This document shows positions 16,086-24,570 of a DNA stretch of 64,000 bases, piece after piece (positions within the stretch are counted from its first letter, which is position 1; each line of letters opens with the position of its first letter). The stretch lies in contig NZ_CALWFZ010000001.1 in the NCBI RefSeq assembly GCF_944377805.1, forward strand, positions 1 to 64,000, written 5' to 3'. The translations under genes and the position numbers were made by a program. Under the pieces are notes generated by a model that did not search any database, was not told the DNA's origin, and saw only the letters and a list, made by a program, of their open reading frames with translations. The stretch comes from an uncultured Mediterraneibacter sp. GTDB lineage: Bacteria > Bacillota > Clostridia > Lachnospirales > Lachnospiraceae.

Positions 16086-17818
16086 ACTACTGCCACCTTT
16101 CCGTACTGTTCCAGTTCCATCTGTGACCGGTACAGCTTCGCATATTCGCCGTTCTTTTCCATCAGATTTTCGTGCGTGCCCGCTTCCGCGATACGGCCGT
16201 CTTTCATCATATAGATCCTGTCAGACTCCACCACATTGGCAAGACGGTGGGAAATCAGAAGAATCGTCTTTGTCTTCGCCAGCATGTGAATCACGCTCAT
16301 AATCATCTCTTCACTCTCCGCGTCTATATTTGAAGTTGCCTCATCAAAGATATAGACCGGCGTGTCATGAAGAAGCGCCCGGGCGATTGCAAGTCTCTGG
16401 CACTGTCCGCCGGAGAAGTTACTCCCTTTTTCCATGATTTTAGTAGCAAGCCCCTGCTGGGAGCGCAGAAATTTCCACAGATTCACTTTCTCAAGAGCTT
16501 CCCGCATCTCCTCCTCTGAAGCGTCCGGTTTTCCCATCCGCAGGTTGTCCTCCACCGTTCCTTTAAAGAGATAGCTGTTGTGGCTTATCAGAGTAATGTG
16601 ATCCATCAGGCTGTCCACACAGATACCGGGGAGTTCTTTTCCCTCTATTGTCACGGTTCCCCGATACCCGCGGTTCCTGCCTGTCAGAATCGCCGCGGCC
16701 GTACTCTTGCCACATCCCGAAGTTCCAACGATGGAAGTAAAGCTGCCCGCAGGGAACCGCATTTCAATTCCTTTTAGGATCTCTCTGTCCTTTTCGTAGG
16801 AAAAACAGACCCCGGAAAATTCAATATTCATCTCTTTTCCTTCCAGAGACACAGATTTCTTCTCCGGTTCCGGAAGATCCAGAAGCGCAAAGATCTTATC
16901 GCTTGCCGCCATTCCGTTCATAGCAATGTGGAAAAAGGATCCCAGAAGCCTTAAAGGAATAAAAAATTCCGATGCCAGCAGAATCAGCATCAGTGCCCCG
17001 TGAATGCTTACGTTTCCTTTCGCAAACTGAGAGAGCGTCACAAGCATTCCCACTGCCGCTCCACCGTAAGCGATAATATCCATCACACTGGTGGAATTCA
17101 GCTGCATTGTCAGTACTTTCATAGTGATCTGACGAAACCGCTGGGATTCCTCATCCATCTCCCGCGCCTTCTTCTCGTCCGACCGATAGACCTTCAGCGT
17201 CGTCAGGCCCTGCAGGTTTTCAAGGAAACTGTCACCAAGTCCCGTATAGATTCCCCAGTATTTGCTCAGAAGTTTCTTAGCGATCTTCTGAATCGCAGCG
17301 ATCGAGACAGGAATCAGCGGAACACAGACCAGTAAAACAAGACTTGCCTGCCAGTTGACAAAGGAAAGGATGATAAACAGTGTCACCGGAGCCAGCAGAC
17401 TGTAAAAAAGCTGAGAAAGATACTTGCCAAAATATGTTTCCAGCTGTTCCACCCCTTCCGCCGCCATCTGAACCACTTCAGAAGTTGTCACTTTCTCCTT
17501 GTAGGCAGCGCCGAGCCAGAGGAGTTTCCCATAGATCTTATCCCTTAAGATGCGCTTTACATCCACACTGGCGCGGTATGACGCGCGGGAAGCCTTTCTG
17601 TCACAGACGAACCTCAGAATCAGCGCAACGAACACCAGAACGCCGTAACAGACTGCCGCCTTCAGTTCCACGTCCCGCAGCAGTGCCCGCTCCAGAAGAA
17701 TGGAAGCGCAACAGATCATCACGATCTGACAAAGCAGCGCAAGCCATTGCCAGACCACCTGCCAGATGATATATTTCTTTGAGTGGGACAACAGTCCCAC
17801 CAGTCGTTTTTTAACCAT
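16082..17818 (-). CDS. ABC exporter subunit, CydD-like
   Basis: A 578-residue half-transporter with six membrane segments to about residue 315 and a C-terminal ATPase. Walker A is GTSGCGKST at about residue 369, signature FSGGQCQRL, Walker B VYIFDEATSNID, H-loop ISHRL. It resembles CydD. The substrate is not proven; cysteine, glutathione or a peptide are possible. A GAGAGG site precedes ATG 17818. It is eleven bases downstream of the YgbA-like gene and coupled to the CydC-like gene. Confidence 0.85.
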   Translation of the reverse strand: MVKKRLVGLLSHSKKYIIWQVVWQWLALLCQIVMICCASILLERALLRDVELKAAVCYGVLVFVALILRFVCDRKASRASYRASVDVKRILRDKIYGKLLWLGAAYKEKVTTSEVVQMAAEGVEQLETYFGKYLSQLFYSLLAPVTLFIILSFVNWQASLVLLVCVPLIPVSIAAIQKIAKKLLSKYWGIYTGLGDSFLENLQGLTTLKVYRSDEKKAREMDEESQRFRQITMKVLTMQLNSTSVMDIIAYGGAAVGMLVTLSQFAKGNVSIHGALMLILLASEFFIPLRLLGSFFHIAMNGMAASDKIFALLDLPEPEKKSVSLEGKEMNIEFSGVCFSYEKDREILKGIEMRFPAGSFTSIVGTSGCGKSTAAAILTGRNRGYRGTVTIEGKELPGICVDSLMDHITLISHNSYLFKGTVEDNLRMGKPDASEEEMREALEKVNLWKFLRSQQGLATKIMEKGSNFSGGQCQRLAIARALLHDTPVYIFDEATSNIDAESEEMIMSVIHMLAKTKTILLISHRLANVVESDRIYMMKDGRIAEAGTHENLMEKNGEYAKLYRSQMELEQYGKVAVV

Positions 17819-17829
17819 AATGTCCTCTC

Positions 17830-18180
17830 TTACTTTTTCTTCTCTTTTATACTACACATCACATGCCAGACAGCCAATAGCGGGTGATAGAACATCATCC
17901 TCGGTCCGGAGAATCGCATCACCTGTCGGATTTTCTCACGCATTTCGGGACGATAACAGTGCACCTTGCAGTTGCTGCAAAAAGTCTTCTCTTCCATAAA
18001 AGGACATTTCCCGCTGCGCAGCTTCGCATAATCGGAAAGCTCCCGGCAGACCGGACACATCTGATCTGTCTTTCGGTTATACTCCTTATGATTTTTCCGG
18101 CAGTACAGGCGAATCATCTCATCCACCACATACTGTTCTTTCTTTCTCTTTTTCTCAATGTCTCTCATAGTTACAGCCAC
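17830..18180 (-). CDS. YgbA-like protein (nitrous-oxide-stimulated promoter family)
   Basis: A 116-residue Cys-rich protein of the YgbA_NO family. The layout matches E. coli YgbA: LYCRKNH, CPVCREL near residue 42, KCPFMEEKTFCSNCKVHCY at about 57-75, then RFSGPRMMFYHPLLAVWH. In enterobacteria ygbA is induced by nitric oxide through NsrR and supports growth after nitrosative stress. The many Cys suggest metal or redox binding. The start is GTG 18180 or ATG 18168; neither has a strong site. It sits between DUF454 and the CydDC-like exporter. Confidence 0.85.
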   Translation of the reverse strand: MAVTMRDIEKKRKKEQYVVDEMIRLYCRKNHKEYNRKTDQMCPVCRELSDYAKLRSGKCPFMEEKTFCSNCKVHCYRPEMREKIRQVMRFSGPRMMFYHPLLAVWHVMCSIKEKKK

Positions 18181-18183
18181 ATC

Positions 18184-18600
18184 CTATTCCACAGCCTCTT
18201 CCGGCCTGATTGTCTTCACTTTCAGAAGAAAATATAAAAGGTGACACACCCATACAATTGCAAGACAAATCTGTCCTACGGGAACCCGACTCATCAGTAT
18301 AAAACCGATCGCCATAGTGACAGTCGCCATTCCTACGACCCGCAGCTTTGTTCCCGCTGTCATCTCGCGACGCTTCACAAAACTGTCCAGGTGTTTCTTA
18401 TAAAGTCCGGTTCCCACAAACCAGTCGTACAGCCTCTTTGAACTTCTGGCAAAGCAGAACACCGTCGCCATATAGAAAGGCACTGTCGGAAGGAACGGCA
18501 GAATAATACCTACGGTTCCAATTCCCAGGCAGATAAAACCTAATAAAATCCAGAAAACGCGAAACGGGTTCTTCTTAATGTACTTTATATAGTTAGCCAT
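18184..18600 (-). CDS. DUF454 (YbaN-like) membrane protein
   Basis: A 138-residue inner-membrane protein of the DUF454 family. The typical N-terminal block is [20 protein letters not shown], then [20 protein letters not shown]; three to four membrane segments in all. The role of YbaN proteins is not established. The start ATG 18600 lies six bases after GGGGG, and the transcript starts from a strong promoter at 18671-18700. It is the first gene of the four-gene operon with the YgbA-like protein and CydDC-like exporter. Confidence 0.85.
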   Translation of the reverse strand: MANYIKYIKKNPFRVFWILLGFICLGIGTVGIILPFLPTVPFYMATVFCFARSSKRLYDWFVGTGLYKKHLDSFVKRREMTAGTKLRVVGMATVTMAIGFILMSRVPVGQICLAIVWVCHLLYFLLKVKTIRPEEAVE

Positions 18601-18670
18601 ATCTAACCCCCTGTCAAAAAACATACCGCGGAATGCGATCGATCATGAATGAGCATCCACGGCTAACGAT

Positions 18671-18700
18671 ATTATAGAAAGTAAGTTCTGCTTTTGTCAA
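18671..18700 (-). promoter_or_regulatory. Promoter of the DUF454-YgbA-CydDC operon
   Basis: TTGACA (18695-18700) and TATAAT (18671-18676), both perfect, spaced by 18 bases. The leader can form a hairpin at 18626-18662 (arms CCGTGGATGC and GCATTCCGCGG with a wobble and a bulge). Confidence 0.8.
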
Positions 18701-18743
18701 TGACTAATTATAGAAAAATAAAAGAGAGGAATTTCGATCATGC

Positions 18744-18769
18744 AAAAAAGCCCGTATTTACGAGCTTTT
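18744..18769 (-). terminator. Terminator of the tRNA-Val-Met transcript
   Basis: A stem AAAGCTCG/CGGGCTTT with a six-base loop, followed by a T-run, lies just after tRNA-Met on the minus strand. Confidence 0.75.
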
Positions 18770-18775
18770 GAAGAA

Positions 18776-18849
18776 TAGCGGAAACTGGATTTGAACCAGC
18801 GACACCACGGGTATGAACCGTGTGCTCTAGCCAACTGAGCTATTCCGCC
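18776..18849 (-). tRNA. tRNA-Met (anticodon CAT)
   Basis: Cloverleaf with acceptor GGCGGAA/TTCCGCT, anticodon stem CACGG/CCGTG, loop TTCATAC. Position 1-72 is a G-U pair rather than the C-A mismatch of initiator tRNA, so it is probably the elongator; a CAT-anticodon tRNA-Ile cannot be excluded by eye. CCA is not encoded. Confidence 0.92.
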
Positions 18850-18866
18850 ATGACATTATTGGTATA

Positions 18867-18939
18867 TGGGGCCTATAGGGCTCGAACCTATGACCCTCTG
18901 CTTGTAAGGCAGATGCTCTCCCAGCTGAGCTAAGACCCC
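18867..18939 (-). tRNA. tRNA-Val (anticodon TAC)
   Basis: Cloverleaf with acceptor GGGGTCT/AGGCCCC, anticodon stem TCTGC/GCAGA, loop CTTACAA, and T loop TTCGAGC. CCA is not encoded. Seventeen bases separate it from tRNA-Met. Confidence 0.95.
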
Positions 18940-18947
18940 ATATTTTC

Positions 18948-18976
18948 GCGGGTTTCGGTATCTCTCCGCAACCCGC
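18948..18976 (-). other. Leader hairpin of the tRNA-Val-Met precursor
   Basis: GCGGGTT and AACCCGC form a perfect 7-bp stem in the transcript between promoter and tRNA-Val. It may help precursor processing; there is no adjacent T-run that would make it a terminator. Confidence 0.45.
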
Positions 18977-18982
18977 TTTGCT

Positions 18983-19012
18983 ATTATACTATCTTTGTCC
19001 GTCAATTGTCAA
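18983..19012 (-). promoter_or_regulatory. tRNA-Val-Met promoter
   Basis: TTGACA (19007-19012) and TATAAT (18983-18988), both perfect, with an 18-base spacer, about 45 bases before tRNA-Val. Confidence 0.8.
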
Positions 19013-19033
19013 CAGTTTTTTTAACATTTTAAA

Positions 19034-22000
19034 TTATTTAAAATACTTGACTCCAGACTCAAATATTTTCATGTCCTGCTCCCCATAAATATTGATGGCA
19101 ACAGAGGAATCCCGGCGCTCAGAATGAGCCATCTTTCCGAGAATACGCCCGTCAGGACTCGTGATTCCCTCGATCGCGCAGTAGGATCCGTTGACATTCC
19201 ACTCTTCGTCCATACTGATCTTTCCATCCGGGTCACAGTACTGAGTCGCCACCTGGCCGTTCTCGAACAGACGGCTGAGCCACTCGGGCGCGGCAACAAA
19301 GCGTCCCTCTCCGTGAGATGCCGGATTCGTATATACGCCGCCAAGCTGCGCCTCCTGAAGCCAGGGTGACTTATTTGTCACAACTTTTGTATATACCATT
19401 CTGGAAATGTGACGTCCGACTGTATTGTAAGTGAGCGTAGGCGAGTCTACCGACTGTCCTGTAATCTTTCCGTATGGCACGAGGCCGAGCTTAATCAAGG
19501 CCTGGAAACCGTTACAGATACCAAGGGCCAGCCCGTCCCGCTCTTCAAGCAGTTTCTCCACGGCCTCTTTTATACGCGCGTTCTGGAACGCTGTAGCGAA
19601 GAACTTCGCAGAGCCGTCCGGTTCGTCGCCTGCGCTGAATCCTCCCGGGAACATTATCATCTGCGCCTGCCCGATAGACTTCTCAAACTCTTCGACGGAC
19701 AATCTGATGTCCTGCGCGTCCATGTTTCGGAATACTTTCGTTATTACCTTAGCTCCCGCGCGCTCAAATGCCCGCGTGCTGTCATATTCACAGTTTGTAC
19801 CAGGGAAGACCGGTATAAACACAGTAGGCTGTCCGATTTTATGGCTGCAGATATGAATATCTGATGCATTGTACAACTTTTCCTCAACCGGGCGATCCGA
19901 ATTTTCTTCCGACTTGGTAGCAAATACACGCTCAAGCGTGCCTGTCCATGCATTGAGGGCTTCGTCCATACCGATCCGGACACTGCCATATTCAAAAGCA
20001 GCGCGATCTGTCACCTCTCCGATCACAGTGTAGGCAATCTGAAGATTTCCAACCTCTCCATCTTCAACTTCAGCGATGATGTCTCCAAACGCAGGGGCGA
20101 AGAGATCCCGCGCATCTATGTTGTGTCCGATTCGGAAACCTTTGCGATTGCCGAAAGCCATGCGGCTGGCCGCCGCGACAATACCATGACGATCAAGCGC
20201 GTATGCTGACACGATGCGTCCTGCCCGGATGTCTTCCGTAAATTTTCCATACTGATCCATCACCTGGCTGTATACCGGAAGATCATATTCATCTCTCTGG
20301 GCACGAAGCCATACAAGTTTATTGCCGGCTTTTTTCAGCTCCGGAGTGATGATCTCATGGGCAAGCGCCATATCAACCGCGAAAGATACAAGCGTGGGCG
20401 GTACGTCAATATCCTGGAATGTTCCCGACATACTGTCTTTTCCGCCAATGGATGGCAGTCCGAAACCGATCTGTGCGGCGTAGGCTCCCAGCAGCGCCGA
20501 AAACGGCTGGCTCCAGCGCTTCGGATCTTCAGTCATACGACGGAAATATTCCTGGAAAGTAAAGCGGATCTTGCGGAAATCACCGCCGGACGCCACGATC
20601 TTTGCCACAGACTCTGTAACCGCATATACGGCTCCATGATACGGACTCCAGCTTGACAGATAGGGATCAAATCCATAACTCATCATCGATACACTGTCTG
20701 TCTCTCCGGTCTGCACCGGTACTTTCGCCACCATAGTCTGGGTCTCTGTCAGCTGATATTTCCCGCCGTGAGGCATAAATACAGATCCTGAGCCAATCGA
20801 TCCGTCAAACATCTCGACAAGACCTTTCTGGGAGCAGACGTTGAGGTCGCTCAAAGTGCGAAGCCAGGCCTCTTTTACATCGCTGACTTCCTCTCTGATA
20901 AACAGACTGTCTCCGTGTACGGGCATCTCTACTTCCACATCGGTCTCCTGATGGGCTCCGTTTGTGTTGAGGAACGCACGCGAAATATTGACAATCTCTT
21001 TTCCTCTCCATATGAGCACCAGTCTGGGATCTTCTGTGACAACCGCCACTTTCGTCGCTTCAAGATTTTCTTCTTTTGCGTAAGCCATAAATATCTCCAC
21101 GTCTTTTGGATCAACCACTACAGCCATGCGCTCCTGGGACTCGGAAATAGCGATCTCAGTGCCGTCCAGCCCCGCATATTTCTTCGGAACTTTATCCAGC
21201 TCTATCCTCAATCCGTCCGCCAGCTCACCAATGGCGACCGATACGCCGCCGGCGCCAAAGTCATTGCACTTTTTAATCAGGCGGCTTACCTCCTCGCGGC
21301 GGAACAGTCTCTGAATCTTACGCTCAGTAGGCGGATTTCCCTTCTGAACCTCTGCGCCGCATGTTTCTATGGACTCCTCTGTATGAACTTTGGAAGACCC
21401 TGTGGCCCCGCCACATCCGTCACGGCCGGTGCGGCCTCCCAGAAGGATGATAATATCTCCGGGGTCAGAATTTTCGCGGATTACCGCACGCCGCGGAGCA
21501 GCCCCAAGAACAGCGCCGATCTCCATGCGTTTCGCCACATAATCCGGATGGTAGATCTCTTTTACAAGTCCGGTCGCCAGACCGATCTGGTTTCCATAGG
21601 AGCTGTAACCATGCGCTGCTTCGCGCACCAGTTTTTTCTGAGGAAGCTTTCCTTTCAGTGTATCTTTGACAGATACCGTAGGATCTGCTGCTCCGGTCAC
21701 GCGCATCGCCTGATAGACATAGGTTCTTCCTGACAGAGGATCGCGGATCGCTCCGCCAAGGCAGGTTGCCGCGCCGCCGAAAGGCTCAATCTCCGTGGGG
21801 TGGTTATGCGTCTCATTTTTAAAATTGATCAGCCATTCTTCCTCCACTCCGTCTACTTTAATCGGCACGACAATACTGCAGGCATTGATCTCATCGGACT
21901 CTTCCTGATCCTGAAGCTTTCCTTCTCTTTTGAGTCTTCGCATCGCCATGAGCGCGAGATCCATCAGGCAGACAAACTTGTCCTCTCTTCCCGCGAATAT

Positions 22001-22789
22001 CTCGCTGTGGTCTCTCAAATACTCTCGATATGTATTTTCAATAGGCTGACGATAATCACCATCAGCAAATTTCACATTCTTAAGCTCCGTGGAAAATGTC
22101 GTATGGCGGCAATGGTCGGACCAGTATGTGTCAAGCACGCGGATCTCCGTCATCGTCGGGTCGCGATGCTCCTCTCCACTGTAATAGTTCTGAATATGAA
22201 GGAAATCTTTGAAAGTCATCGCAAGTCCAAGTGACTCGTATAAATTTTTCAGTTCATCTTCGGACATCTCTTTAAAACCGTCAAATACGACAATGTCCTC
22301 CGGCTCGTCAAAAACAGTGACAAGGGTGTCCGGTTTCTCTCCCGACGCCTCTCTGGAATCCACCGGGTTGATGCAGTGGTTCTTAATCGCTTCAAATTCA
22401 TCATCCGTAATACCGCCTTCCACTACATAAGTGGTAGCAGTACGGATTACAGGCTCCTCATCCTCTCTGATAAAACGGATGCACTGCTCGGCAGAGTCCG
22501 CCCTCTGATCAAACTGCCCCGGAAGAAATTCGACAGAAAAACTACGGTCTCCCCTGTTCATCGGAAATTCCTCTCTGTACAAAGTATCTACCGGAGGTTC
22601 GGAGAACACTCCGCTGCACGCCTTTTCAAATGTCTCATCCGATATATTCTCCACATCATAGCGGATCAGGACACGCACGCCTGTCACATCCATGATCCCC
22701 AGATAATGTCTGATCTCATGGCGCAGCGATTTTGCCGCAACGGCATAATCTGACTTTTTCTCCACAAATACGCGCTTTACACTGCTCAT
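19034..22789 (-). CDS. purL: Phosphoribosylformylglycinamidine synthase, single chain
   Basis: A 1251-residue full-length PurL converting FGAR, glutamine and ATP to FGAM in purine synthesis. The N-terminal PurS-like part is followed by two AIRS-type halves (RGGRTGRDGCGGATGSSK near residue 455 is in the first) and a C-terminal class I glutaminase with nucleophile Cys in ALGICNGFQAL and NPASHGEGRF containing the catalytic His region. Many Bacilli instead carry separate purS, purQ and purL; the single chain is usual in many Clostridia. Start ATG 22789 has AAAGGAG seven bases upstream. No neighbouring pur genes; it stands alone. Confidence 0.96.
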   Translation of the reverse strand: MSSVKRVFVEKKSDYAVAAKSLRHEIRHYLGIMDVTGVRVLIRYDVENISDETFEKACSGVFSEPPVDTLYREEFPMNRGDRSFSVEFLPGQFDQRADSAEQCIRFIREDEEPVIRTATTYVVEGGITDDEFEAIKNHCINPVDSREASGEKPDTLVTVFDEPEDIVVFDGFKEMSEDELKNLYESLGLAMTFKDFLHIQNYYSGEEHRDPTMTEIRVLDTYWSDHCRHTTFSTELKNVKFADGDYRQPIENTYREYLRDHSEIFAGREDKFVCLMDLALMAMRRLKREGKLQDQEESDEINACSIVVPIKVDGVEEEWLINFKNETHNHPTEIEPFGGAATCLGGAIRDPLSGRTYVYQAMRVTGAADPTVSVKDTLKGKLPQKKLVREAAHGYSSYGNQIGLATGLVKEIYHPDYVAKRMEIGAVLGAAPRRAVIRENSDPGDIIILLGGRTGRDGCGGATGSSKVHTEESIETCGAEVQKGNPPTERKIQRLFRREEVSRLIKKCNDFGAGGVSVAIGELADGLRIELDKVPKKYAGLDGTEIAISESQERMAVVVDPKDVEIFMAYAKEENLEATKVAVVTEDPRLVLIWRGKEIVNISRAFLNTNGAHQETDVEVEMPVHGDSLFIREEVSDVKEAWLRTLSDLNVCSQKGLVEMFDGSIGSGSVFMPHGGKYQLTETQTMVAKVPVQTGETDSVSMMSYGFDPYLSSWSPYHGAVYAVTESVAKIVASGGDFRKIRFTFQEYFRRMTEDPKRWSQPFSALLGAYAAQIGFGLPSIGGKDSMSGTFQDIDVPPTLVSFAVDMALAHEIITPELKKAGNKLVWLRAQRDEYDLPVYSQVMDQYGKFTEDIRAGRIVSAYALDRHGIVAAASRMAFGNRKGFRIGHNIDARDLFAPAFGDIIAEVEDGEVGNLQIAYTVIGEVTDRAAFEYGSVRIGMDEALNAWTGTLERVFATKSEENSDRPVEEKLYNASDIHICSHKIGQPTVFIPVFPGTNCEYDSTRAFERAGAKVITKVFRNMDAQDIRLSVEEFEKSIGQAQMIMFPGGFSAGDEPDGSAKFFATAFQNARIKEAVEKLLEERDGLALGICNGFQALIKLGLVPYGKITGQSVDSPTLTYNTVGRHISRMVYTKVVTNKSPWLQEAQLGGVYTNPASHGEGRFVAAPEWLSRLFENGQVATQYCDPDGKISMDEEWNVNGSYCAIEGITSPDGRILGKMAHSERRDSSVAINIYGEQDMKIFESGVKYFK

Positions 22790-22902
22790 ATACAATCTCC
22801 TTTACTTTTTATCCATGCCTTGTACACGCATCGGTTATCTGTGAGTATCGTACCACAATTCACTTCATTAGTATAATTAATATAATTAAAATTAGTAATA
22901 AG

Positions 22903-23601
22903 TCATGCTAATTTCTTTCTTTTCTCTATTACACGCGGCACAAAACTTAAAACCAAAACAAGAATGAGCAGCCCGATAAAAATAAGACCTATCCTGATAA
23001 CCATATCGAAAAACAGACCTTCCGGCAGCATTCGGATCATATAGTCCTGCGCCGGATCAAAAATCCACAGATCATTGTCAAAAAAGATATGGTGAAACTG
23101 TACAAATACAGTATTAAAATCAATCACACACGCTGCTCCGAGCAAAAGGACCAGCGCTCCCGATACTCCAAGGGCAATCTGGTAGCCGCGGGGGATTACA
23201 TTCTTTAGATCAGCGCGGGTTCCCCACAAAAAAAGAATACACAGGACGATGATCACACAGGCTGCCAGACGGATATTTAATCCCCCGATAAAGAGCCCCC
23301 TTACTTCTCCCATATGGAATCTGTCCTGTTCGTTAAAAAAGTCCTGTTCCTTTCCCTCAACAGTCGTTATTACCGACAGTGTCTCGCCTTCCCCTCGAAG
23401 ATATTCCATCATCTCGCGGGTCACATACATGACATCCTCCATTGTCATATCCAGATCGTCAAGCACATCGTGTTTTTCATATTCTCTCTGATATACGCCA
23501 TAGTCCAAATACATGGCGATCTCAAAACTTGTGATCAGCAGTGCAGTAATGACTGCGAATCCCAGAACTACTCCTGCAACCCAATGCAATTTTTTTATCA
23601 T
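22903..23601 (-). CDS. TIGR01906 (DUF1461) integral membrane protein
   Basis: A 232-residue protein with membrane segments near residues 9-30, 108-127, 140-161 and 200-224. The family signature FVQFHHIFFDNDLWIFDP and DYMIRMLPEGLFF is at about residues 165-198. Function of the family is not known. AAAGGAG precedes the ATG. It is divergent from the LysR-type gene at 23680, with a 78-base shared region, so it may be a target of that regulator. Confidence 0.85.
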   Translation of the reverse strand: MIKKLHWVAGVVLGFAVITALLITSFEIAMYLDYGVYQREYEKHDVLDDLDMTMEDVMYVTREMMEYLRGEGETLSVITTVEGKEQDFFNEQDRFHMGEVRGLFIGGLNIRLAACVIIVLCILFLWGTRADLKNVIPRGYQIALGVSGALVLLLGAACVIDFNTVFVQFHHIFFDNDLWIFDPAQDYMIRMLPEGLFFDMVIRIGLIFIGLLILVLVLSFVPRVIEKRKKLA

Positions 23602-23621
23602 ACCTGAATCCTCTCCTTTTA

Positions 23622-23650
23622 TTGTAATTATCTTTGGTATAGCTTATAAT
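23622..23650 (+). promoter_or_regulatory. Promoter of the LysR-type gene
   Basis: TTGTAA (23622-23627) and perfect TATAAT (23645-23650), 17 bases apart, 30 bases before the ATG. Confidence 0.65.
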
Positions 23651-23679
23651 ATGTTTAGCATTTATTAGGAGGTCTTATA

Positions 23680-24570
23680 ATGATTGATATTAATTATGAA
23701 CTTTATAAAGTATTTTACCATGTGGCATCTACCTTGAATTTCTCCGAGGCTTCCAAACAGCTCTTTATCTCACAGTCTGCCGTGAGCCAGTCCATCAAGA
23801 CACTGGAGCGCAAATTAGATCAGACGCTCTTTATCAGAAGCACCAAGAAGGTTCAGCTGACTCCCGAAGGCGAGATTCTTATGAGACATATCGAACCTGC
23901 CATGAATCTGATTCAGAAGGGAGAGTCTCAGCTTCTTGAAGCCTCCTCAACGGGAGGTCAGATCCGCATAGGAGCAAGCGATACGATCTGCCGCTACTTT
24001 TTAATTCCATATCTGGAGCGGTTTCACAAAGCATTTCCCGGCGCCCACATTAAAGTAATCAATCAGACTTCCAAAAAATGCGCGGAACTGCTAAAAAACG
24101 GTCTTGTAGATCTTATCGTCGTAAATTACCCAAACAACTATCTCGGTACTGCCGCGTCTGTACTGCGGATCAAAAAATTCAGTGATGTGTTTATTGCCGG
24201 AAGTCCGTTTCAGGAGCTTGAGAATCAGACTGTCTCATTCTCCGACCTTCTCCGCTATCCGATTCTTATGCTGGACAAGAACAGCACTACCAATGAATTT
24301 CTTCACCAGGTCTTCCAACAGCATCAGCTGGACCTTGTGCCTGAAATCGAACTGACAAGCAACGATCTCCTGATCGATCTTGCGCGTATCGGTCTTGGAA
24401 TAGCATTTGTGCCAGACTACTGTGTTGAGAAAAGTGGAAAAGATCTGTTTGTCCTAAAAACGAAGGAGGAGCTTCCCGGCCGTGAACTGGCCATCGCATA
24501 TAATCAGCATCTTCCCCTCACGAGAGCCTCCTCGGAATTTCTGAGTTATTTCCAGAATGATTCCATATAA
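23680..24570 (+). CDS. LysR-family transcriptional regulator
   Basis: A 296-residue LysR protein. The N-terminal winged helix (FYHVASTLNFSEASKQLFISQSAVSQSIKTLE) spans about residues 12-44; the periplasmic-binding-like effector domain runs from about residue 90 (IRIGASDTI). The effector is unknown. AGGAGG lies eight bases before the ATG. Its 3' end overlaps the convergent helicase gene by 25 bases. Divergent neighbour: TIGR01906 membrane protein. Confidence 0.92.
   Translation: MIDINYELYKVFYHVASTLNFSEASKQLFISQSAVSQSIKTLERKLDQTLFIRSTKKVQLTPEGEILMRHIEPAMNLIQKGESQLLEASSTGGQIRIGASDTICRYFLIPYLERFHKAFPGAHIKVINQTSKKCAELLKNGLVDLIVVNYPNNYLGTAASVLRIKKFSDVFIAGSPFQELENQTVSFSDLLRYPILMLDKNSTTNEFLHQVFQQHQLDLVPEIELTSNDLLIDLARIGLGIAFVPDYCVEKSGKDLFVLKTKEELPGRELAIAYNQHLPLTRASSEFLSYFQNDSI

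Noticed and set aside
20915-21733. 272-codon plus-strand frame opposite purL
   Set aside because: It lies fully inside a strongly conserved gene and shows shadow composition.
22796-22902. Purine riboswitch or PurR box before purL
   Set aside because: No riboswitch core and no PurR box pair is visible; only an AT-rich stretch with a possible TATACT.
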